Source: Streptomyces huasconensis (lineage in GTDB: Bacteria > Actinomycetota > Actinomycetes > Streptomycetales > Streptomycetaceae). Taken from it: a DNA stretch of 46,474 nucleotides. Positions 41,694-46,474 of the stretch are shown piece after piece. How positions within the stretch are numbered: position 1 is the stretch's first letter; the number at the start of each line of letters is the position of its first letter. The position numbers and the translations under genes are program-made. Where the stretch lies: NCBI GenBank assembly GCA_004010275.1, contig RBWT01000049.1, forward strand, positions 1 to 46,474, in the 5' to 3' direction. The notes under the pieces are model-generated. The model made no database searches, was not told the origin of the DNA, and saw only the letters and a list, made by a program, of their open reading frames with translations.

Positions 41694-42611
41694 TCACACC
41701 TTCAGGTACTTGCGCAACGCGAAGAACGCGGCGAGGGCGGGCATCAACAGGCCGATCGCGAGCACCAGCGGCAGCTTGGCGAGGACGGCGTCCCAGCCGA
41801 TGAAGTTGATGAGGTTGATCTTCTCGGAGAGCGCGAGCCCGTGGTCGATCATGAAGTAGCGGCCCACGAGCAGCATGCCGCAGGCGAGGGCGCCGCCGAT
41901 GAGGCCGGCGACGGCGGCCTCCATGATGAACGGCATCTGGATGTAGAAGCTGGAGGCGCCGACCAGCCGCATGATGCCGGTCTCGCGCCTGCGGCTGAAC
42001 GCCGAGACGCGCACGGTGTTGACGATCAGCATCAGCGCGACGACGAGCATCAGCGCCATCACCGCGATCGCCGCCCAGTTCATGCCGTTGAGCAGCTCGA
42101 AGAGGTTGTCCAGGTAGTCCTTCTGGTCCTCGACGGACTGCACGCCGTCACGGCCCGAGAAGGCGGTCGCGACCACCTGGTACTTCTCCGGGTCCTTCAG
42201 CTTGACGCGGAACGACTCCTGCATCTGGTCCGGCGTGAGGGAGCTGGAGAGCGGGGAGTCGCCGAACTGCTCCTTGTAGTGCTTGTACGCCTCGTCCGCC
42301 GTCTCGTGCTGGACCGTGTCCACGACGGGCATCTTCTTCAGATCGCCGAGGATCTGGTCCTTCTGCTCGTTCGTGACGGCGCCCTTGGCGCACTTGGGGT
42401 CCTGCTCGGCGTCGGCCTTGTTGCACAGGAAGATCGAGACGTTGACCTTGTCGTACCAGTAGCCCTTCATCGTGCTCACCTGGTCACGCATGAGCAGCGA
42501 GCCGCCGAACAGGGCGAGCGAGAGCGCTACGGAGACGACGACCGCGAAGGTCATCGTGAGATTGCGACGGAGGCCGACGCCGATCTCCGACAGGACGAAC
42601 TGGGCGCGCAT
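41694..42611 (-). CDS. ftsX: Cell division ABC permease-like protein FtsX
   Basis: 305 residues with four membrane spans: one near residues 20-42 (LTMTFAVVVSVALSLALFGGS), then an extracellular domain of about 125 residues, and three C-terminal spans (WAAIAVMALMLVVALMLIVNTVRV, then MPFIMEAAVAGLIGGAL, then VLAIGLLMPALAAFFALRKYL). The loop SRRRETGIMRLVGASSFYI is the FtsX/MacB signature. With FtsE it controls peptidoglycan hydrolases from inside the cell. ATG 42611 follows AAAGG inside an exact 15-base tandem repeat. Intact. Confidence 0.96.
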   Translation of the reverse strand: MRAQFVLSEIGVGLRRNLTMTFAVVVSVALSLALFGGSLLMRDQVSTMKGYWYDKVNVSIFLCNKADAEQDPKCAKGAVTNEQKDQILGDLKKMPVVDTVQHETADEAYKHYKEQFGDSPLSSSLTPDQMQESFRVKLKDPEKYQVVATAFSGRDGVQSVEDQKDYLDNLFELLNGMNWAAIAVMALMLVVALMLIVNTVRVSAFSRRRETGIMRLVGASSFYIQMPFIMEAAVAGLIGGALACGMLLVGRYFMIDHGLALSEKINLINFIGWDAVLAKLPLVLAIGLLMPALAAFFALRKYLKV

Positions 42612-42617
42612 GGCGGC

Positions 42618-42647
42618 CTTTCAGTGGATCAGCTTTCAGTGGATCAG
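42618..42647. repeat. Exact 15-base tandem duplication in the ftsE-ftsX gap
   Basis: Two adjacent exact copies of CTTTCAGTGGATCAG. On the minus strand the second copy's end supplies the AAAG of the ftsX ribosome binding site. Confidence 0.92.
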
Positions 42648-42678
42648 TTGGCGCGGAAGGCGGTGGGAGTACGGGACG

Positions 42679-43368
42679 TCAGTGCTGGTAGCCGTAAACG
42701 CCGCGCGACTGGTCGCGCACGAGACGGCCCTTCTCCAGCTCGATGACCCGCTTGCGCATCTGGTCCACGATCTGCTGGTCGTGAGTGGCCATCACGACGG
42801 TGGTGCCGGTCCTGTTGATCCGGTCGAGCAGTTTCATGATGCCGACGGAGGTCTGCGGGTCGAGGTTGCCGGTGGGCTCGTCGGCGATGAGGAGCTTCGG
42901 GCGGTTGACGAACGCGCGCGCGATCGCGACGCGTTGCTGCTCACCGCCGGAGAGTTCGCCGGGCATCCGGTCCTCCTTGCCGCCGAGCCCCACGAGGTCG
43001 AGGACCTGGGGGACGGACTTGCGGATCTCGCCGCGGGACTTGCCGATGACCTCCTGCGCGAAGGCGACGTTCTCGCCGACGGTCTTGTTGGGCAGGAGGC
43101 GGAAGTCCTGGAAGACGGTGCCCAACTGGCGGCGCATGTGCGGCACCTTGAAGTTGGACAGGCGCGCGAGGTCCTTGCCGAGGACGTGCACCTGGCCGTG
43201 GCTGGTGCGCTCCTCGCGCAGGACGAGCCGCAGGAAAGTGGACTTTCCGGAGCCGGAGGACCCCACCAGGAAGACGAACTCGCCCTTCTCGATCTCGAGG
43301 GAGACGTCCCTCAGAGCGGGGCGGGTCTGCTTGGGATAGGCCTTGGAGACGTTGTCGAAACGGATCAC
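42679..43368 (-). CDS. ftsE: Cell division ATP-binding protein FtsE
   Basis: 229-residue ABC ATPase, intact. [22 protein letters not shown], Walker [12 protein letters not shown]-loop [10 protein letters not shown], signature LSGGEQQR, Walker [12 protein letters not shown] and switch His ATHDQQ are all present. It drives conformational change in FtsX to activate cell-wall hydrolases. Separated from ftsX by 67 bases. It is divergent from a small zinc-ribbon gene. Confidence 0.97.
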   Translation of the reverse strand: MIRFDNVSKAYPKQTRPALRDVSLEIEKGEFVFLVGSSGSGKSTFLRLVLREERTSHGQVHVLGKDLARLSNFKVPHMRRQLGTVFQDFRLLPNKTVGENVAFAQEVIGKSRGEIRKSVPQVLDLVGLGGKEDRMPGELSGGEQQRVAIARAFVNRPKLLIADEPTGNLDPQTSVGIMKLLDRINRTGTTVVMATHDQQIVDQMRKRVIELEKGRLVRDQSRGVYGYQH

Positions 43369-43627
43369 GGATGCACCACGGGTTGCCGGGGGTAGGTGAG
43401 CGTGACCCTACGCGAAGGCGGTACGCGAGCGCAGTCGGCGTCCGGAGTTGCGCGTTTTGTCCGTGGACGTGTCGGAGGTCACGGGCGTGCGGAGGGGCGC
43501 AACCGTGCGGGACGGTCGCGCGAGGGCGGGCCGCGCCGAAATCCGCGGAAGCTGGCACAGTGGTAAGGGGAACGATTGGGTTCCCCGTACCGTTGGGCAG
43601 GCTGAGACTGTGCGGGAGGAGAAGCGC

Positions 43628-43819
43628 ATGACCCTGGATCGGTTGGTATGCGCGAACTGCGCGGCGCCCGTGAGTGAAGGCCGCTGCCCCGTGTGCCGGG
43701 CCAATCGCGCGCGCATGCAGCAGGAAGGGCCCTTCGCGGGCCTCAATCCCGCGACACTGATAGCGCTGCTCGTGGTGTTGATCGCGGCGGTCGCGCTGCT
43801 GGCGCACCAGTCCGCGTAG
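43628..43819 (+). CDS. Small zinc-ribbon membrane protein
   Basis: 63 residues. Two CxxC pairs (CANC and CPVC, 12 residues between) form a likely zinc ribbon, and the C-terminus is one membrane span (ATLIALLVVLIAAVALLAH). ATG 43628 follows GGAGGAG by six bases. The family is unnamed to me; similar small proteins sit next to ftsE in Streptomyces. Short, but codon bias, ribosome binding site and terminator support it. Confidence 0.82.
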   Translation: MTLDRLVCANCAAPVSEGRCPVCRANRARMQQEGPFAGLNPATLIALLVVLIAAVALLAHQSA

Positions 43820-43829
43820 GACGACGCGG

Positions 43830-43865
43830 GAAGGGCCCGGAGCTTCGTGAAGCTCCGGGCCCTTC
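43830..43865. terminator. Terminator after the zinc-ribbon gene
   Basis: Perfect 17-base stem GAAGGGCCCGGAGCTTC and its complement with a 2-base loop, 10 bases past the stop and followed by TTCG. Its symmetry would allow it to work in both directions. Confidence 0.75.
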
Positions 43866-43894
43866 TTCGTACGACTGCGCGGGCCGCACAGGCC

Positions 43895-43952
43895 GTATGT
43901 GCCGTACGACGTCCGCGTGAGGTACGGCACGTACAGACCGTACGTGCCGTAC
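43895..43952. repeat. Three mutually complementary copies of a 13-base element
   Basis: GTACGGCACGTAC (43922-43934) and GTACGTGCCGTAC (43940-43952) form a perfect 13-base hairpin. A third copy (GTATGTGCCGTAC, 43895-43907, one mismatch) can pair with the middle one instead. It lies between two convergent genes. Confidence 0.75.
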
Positions 43953-43987
43953 TCCGCCTACGCCGTCACGCGCGTCGACGCCTGGGA

Positions 43988-44724
43988 TCAGGCGGCCGCG
44001 CCGCGGTTGCCGACGAGGCGCGGCAGGATGCGGAAGCCGATGCCGCCGGCGATCATCGTGGCGGCGCCGATCACGAGGAAGGTGGTCTCGGCGGCGCCGG
44101 TCTCGGCCAGCTCGCCCTTGTCGGCGCCCTTGCCGCTGCCCGTGTTGCCGCCGCTGCTCGACCGGCGCGGAGCCGGTGTCGGTCAGGCTGTCCTTGGCCT
44201 TGCCCTGCTCGACGGGGGCGGAGCCGCCGCCGTCGGGGCCGGTGTCGTTGCCGCCACCGCCGTTGCCGCCACCGTTGTTGCCGCCGCCGTTGTGGCCGCC
44301 GTTGCCGTTGCCGTTGTTGCCGCCGTTGCCGTTGTTGCCGCCGTTGCCGTTGTTTCCGCCGTTGCCGTTGTTTCCGCCGTTCCCGTTGCCCGGGTCGGTC
44401 GGGTCCGAGGTGGGCAGCGGCGGGTCCGTCTCCTCGGGCGGCTCCGTCGGGTCCGTCGGCTCGCCGGTGGGCTCCGGCGGGTCCGTCGGCTGCGGGTTGG
44501 TGGGCGTGTCCGTCGGGATCGTCGTCGGGTCGTCATTCGGGATGTCGTCGTCGACGTCCACGCCGACGCCTGGTCTCGTCCGCGTGGGCGCCCGCGCCCA
44601 CCCCGCCGAGGTCGACGCCGACGTCGAGGGCCGAGGCGGCACCCGCGGCGGTCAGCGAGGCACCGGCGGCGATCACGGCGCCCGCGGCTATCCGCGCGAT
44701 ACGGATGCGCGTCTTCTTGGTCAT
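43988..44724 (-). CDS. LAETG cell-wall-anchored surface protein, frameshifted
   Basis: About 245 residues. The signal peptide is MTKKTRIRIARIAAGAVIAAG onward, ending near ASA. A Pro/Thr/Asp-rich stalk (TDPPEPTGEPTDPTEPPEE) and an Asn/Gly repeat (GGNNGN units, encoded by 18-base repeats at about 44260-44390) follow. The C-terminus has LAETG, a hydrophobic span (TFLVIGAATMIAGGIGF) and basic end, a sorting signal of the class E sortase type used by long chaplins. Frame changes near 44575 and 44160 separate these parts, so the tail is only seen by shifting frame. There is no catalytic domain; probably a wall spacer or adhesin-like protein. Confidence 0.78.
44260..44390. repeat. Asn/Gly-coding tandem repeats
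   Basis: Near-perfect 15-18-base units of the type GTTGCCGTTGTTGCCGCC on the plus strand, encoding GGNNGN on the minus strand within the surface protein. Confidence 0.85.
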
Positions 44725-44944
44725 CAGGCTGCTACCCCCAGTAGCTGAAATGTCAGTGAGGCAGCGTCCGGGGCGGCATTCGCCGGGGGCGATCGTTCCG
44801 GCCCCCACAGGTCCCACGCACCCCGCTGTTACGCATACCGCGCGCTAGCCTTTCCACTTTTCAAGGCAGCGTCAAGGTCGTTGCGTGCGCGATGCCCGAT
44901 ATGAGAGCAGTTGCCCGTCGTCGGGAGATGTGACTGTGACATAA

Positions 44945-44979
44945 AAGGCAACTGCCGCCTCGTGGGCAGCAGTTGCCTT
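44945..44979 (-). terminator. Terminator of prfB
   Basis: Arms AAGGCAACTGC/GCAGTTGCCTT around a 13-base loop. On the minus strand it is followed by TTATG after extra T residues. It lies about 30 bases past the prfB stop. Confidence 0.8.
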
Positions 44980-45006
44980 GTCGATAAAGCCGCTCAGGGC
45001 GGGTTT

Positions 45007-46113
45007 TTACTTCTCCTGCTGCTTGCGCCAGCGAATTCCGGCTTCCAGGAAACCGTCGATCTCGCCGTTGAAGACGGCCTCGGGATTGCCGACCTCGAAC
45101 TCCGTACGGAGGTCCTTGACCATCTGGTACGGGTGCAGGACGTACGAACGCATCTGGTTGCCCCAGGAGTTGCCGCCGTCGCCCTTGAGGGCGTTCATCT
45201 TCGCCTGCTCCTCCTGGCGGCGGCGCTCGAGGAGCTTCGCCTGGAGGACGTTCATCGCGGTCGCCTTGTTCTGGATCTGCGAGCGCTCGTTCTGACAGGA
45301 GACGACGATGCCGGTCGGCAGGTGGGTCAGGCGGACCGCGGAGTCCGTGGTGTTGACGCCCTGGCCGCCGGGGCCCGAGGAGCGGTACACGTCGACGCGC
45401 AGCTCGCTCTCGTCGATCTCGATGTGGTCGGTCTGCTCGACCACGGGGAGGATCTCGACGCCCGCGAAGGAGGTCTGGCGGCGGCCCTGGTTGTCGAAGG
45501 GCGAGATGCGGACCAGGCGGTGGGTGCCCTGCTCCACGGAGAGCGTGCCGTAGGCGTACGGGACGTTGACGGCGAAGGTGGTCGACTTGATGCCGGCCTC
45601 TTCCGCGTACGACGTCTCGTACAGCTCCGTCTTGTAGCCGTGGCGCTCGGCCCAGCGCAGGTACATGCGCTGGAGCTTCTCGGCGAAGTCGGAGGCGTCG
45701 ACGCCGCCGGCCTCCGCGCGGATGGTGACGACGGCCTCGCGGGAGTCGTACTCACCGGAGAGGAGGGTGCGCACCTCCATCTCGTCGAGGGCCTTCTTGA
45801 CGGCGGTGAGCTCGGACTCGGCCTCGGCACGGGTGTCCGGGTCGTCCTCCTCCTCGGCCATCTCGAACAGCACGCTGAGGTCGTCGATGCGCCCGCGCAG
45901 CGCCTCGGCCTTCCTGACCTCCGCCTGGAGGTGGCTCAGCTTGCTGGTGATCTTCTGCGCCGCCTCCGGGTCGTCCCACAGGCTCGGTGCGAGCGCCTGC
46001 TCCTCGAGCACGGCGATATCGGCCCTCATCTTGTCGAGGTCCAGGACGGCCTCGATCGACTCCATGGTCGAGGAGAGGGACTTGAGCTCTTCGGATACAT
46101 CGACGACTGCCAC
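45007..46113 (-). CDS. prfB: Peptide chain release factor 2
   Basis: 368 residues, intact. Recognises UAA and UGA stop codons through the SPF tripeptide ([11 protein letters not shown]) and triggers peptide release with the GGQ motif ([20 protein letters not shown]). [29 protein letters not shown] is the usual actinobacterial N-terminus; GTG 46113 gives this. No internal in-frame UGA and no programmed-frameshift site is present, unlike E. coli prfB. The same frame stays open upstream into the next gene only because of a frameshift there; that long fusion is not real. Confidence 0.96.
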   Translation of the reverse strand: MAVVDVSEELKSLSSTMESIEAVLDLDKMRADIAVLEEQALAPSLWDDPEAAQKITSKLSHLQAEVRKAEALRGRIDDLSVLFEMAEEEDDPDTRAEAESELTAVKKALDEMEVRTLLSGEYDSREAVVTIRAEAGGVDASDFAEKLQRMYLRWAERHGYKTELYETSYAEEAGIKSTTFAVNVPYAYGTLSVEQGTHRLVRISPFDNQGRRQTSFAGVEILPVVEQTDHIEIDESELRVDVYRSSGPGGQGVNTTDSAVRLTHLPTGIVVSCQNERSQIQNKATAMNVLQAKLLERRRQEEQAKMNALKGDGGNSWGNQMRSYVLHPYQMVKDLRTEFEVGNPEAVFNGEIDGFLEAGIRWRKQQEK

Positions 46114-46193
46114 GACTCCAGCGTAACGGCTGCGGCAACCGTCCCCGCCCGCCGTGGGCCCTCGGGGCCTTGGCGCCCGGCGCTCAGGGGGTC

Positions 46194-46474
46194 GGCGGGG
46201 CCGAGTTCCCGCTGTCCGGGGGCGCGTCCTCGCCGAGGTCGCCGCCCATGTGCCCACGCCCGCGGCCGCGATCAGGACCACGCCCGCCACGCCCAGCGTG
46301 ATCCGCCGGCGCCGGGCGGAGGCGCGGTGCTTGGCGGAGCCGGGCCGGGCCGCACCGGCCGCCCGGGGGACGCGGGCCGTGCCGCGCGCGCCGCCCGCCA
46401 GCTCGTCGGGGCCGGGGACCCGCATGGAGGTGTGGGTGTCGCGGTTGGAGTCCGCGGACGCCGGGCCCGGCACC
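46194..46474 (-). CDS. C-terminal part of a membrane protein (possibly Ser/Thr kinase), partial and frameshifted
   Basis: Enters from the right edge. It has a hydrophilic Pro/Ala/Gly/Arg-rich linker ([15 protein letters not shown]), a basic patch ([10 protein letters not shown]) and a membrane span ([20 protein letters not shown]). In S. coelicolor the gene beyond prfB is, as I recall, a Ser/Thr kinase, which would fit such a linker and span, but no kinase motif is in view. One missing G near 46248 shifts the frame; corrected, it ends [19 protein letters not shown] at 46194. Confidence 0.6.

Noticed and set aside
45007..46113. Programmed +1 frameshift in prfB
   Set aside because: The frame is continuous with no internal UGA and no slippery CUU-UGA site.
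1..46474. CRISPR arrays or insertion sequences
   Set aside because: No regularly spaced repeats with unique spacers and no transposase were found; the repeats present are short tandem or hairpin types.

Overview
The window is chromosomal DNA from a Streptomyces species or a very close relative. The DNA is extremely GC-rich with GC-biased third codon positions. The gene order yqgE-murA-hup-malic enzyme-HelD-like helicase-anti-sigma/ECF sigma, nnaR-narK, the matA/matB aggregation genes, ssrA-smpB-ctp-ftsX-ftsE and prfB is the order I recall from the S. coelicolor chromosome around SCO2943-SCO2973. Other Streptomyces markers are an XRE/DUF397/ATPase regulatory set, a LAETG sorting signal and a tmRNA tag ending in ALAA.

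Layout. 1-3.1 kb: accessory regulators, namely a DUF397 protein coupled to an XRE regulator, a divergent anti-sigma-type ATPase, a DinB/mycothiol-transferase-like protein and an RHH/PIN toxin-antitoxin pair. 3.3 kb: tRNA-Cys. 4.5-9.6 kb: a translationally coupled molybdenum hydroxylase operon (FAD, 2Fe-2S and Mo subunits) whose 2Fe-2S subunit has a roughly 440-residue disordered N-terminal extension. 9.9-14.8 kb: GH20 hexosaminidase, DUF3039 protein, MFS transporter, LysR regulator, YqgE. 15-22.7 kb: core genes murA, hup, malic enzyme, helicase, and an ECF sigma/anti-sigma pair. 22.8-28 kb: CGNR regulator, nitrate regulator and transporter, MarR with a divergent EamA exporter. 28-30.6 kb: one secreted protein and two lipoproteins of unknown function. 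30.8-35.2 kb: a mat-type exopolysaccharide operon with a coupled acyltransferase. 35.4-39.2 kb: LysR, MFS, D,D-carboxypeptidase. 39.4-43.4 kb: tmRNA, smpB, ctp, ftsX, ftsE. 43.6-46.5 kb: small zinc-ribbon membrane protein, LAETG surface protein, prfB, and the C-terminus of a further membrane protein.

Functional links. tmRNA, SmpB and RF2 cover ribosome rescue and termination. FtsEX, the S13 carboxypeptidase, MurA and the LAETG protein concern the cell envelope. MatA, MatB and the acyltransferase probably make and decorate a surface glucosamine polymer. NarK and NnaR link nitrate uptake to its control.

A strong caveat is that about half of the genes carry one or more single-base frameshifts, mostly in G/C-rich runs. 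In many of them adding or removing one base restores a recognisable family sequence. This looks like uncorrected consensus error rather than mass pseudogenisation. I give the probable native extent of each broken gene and say where the frame changes.
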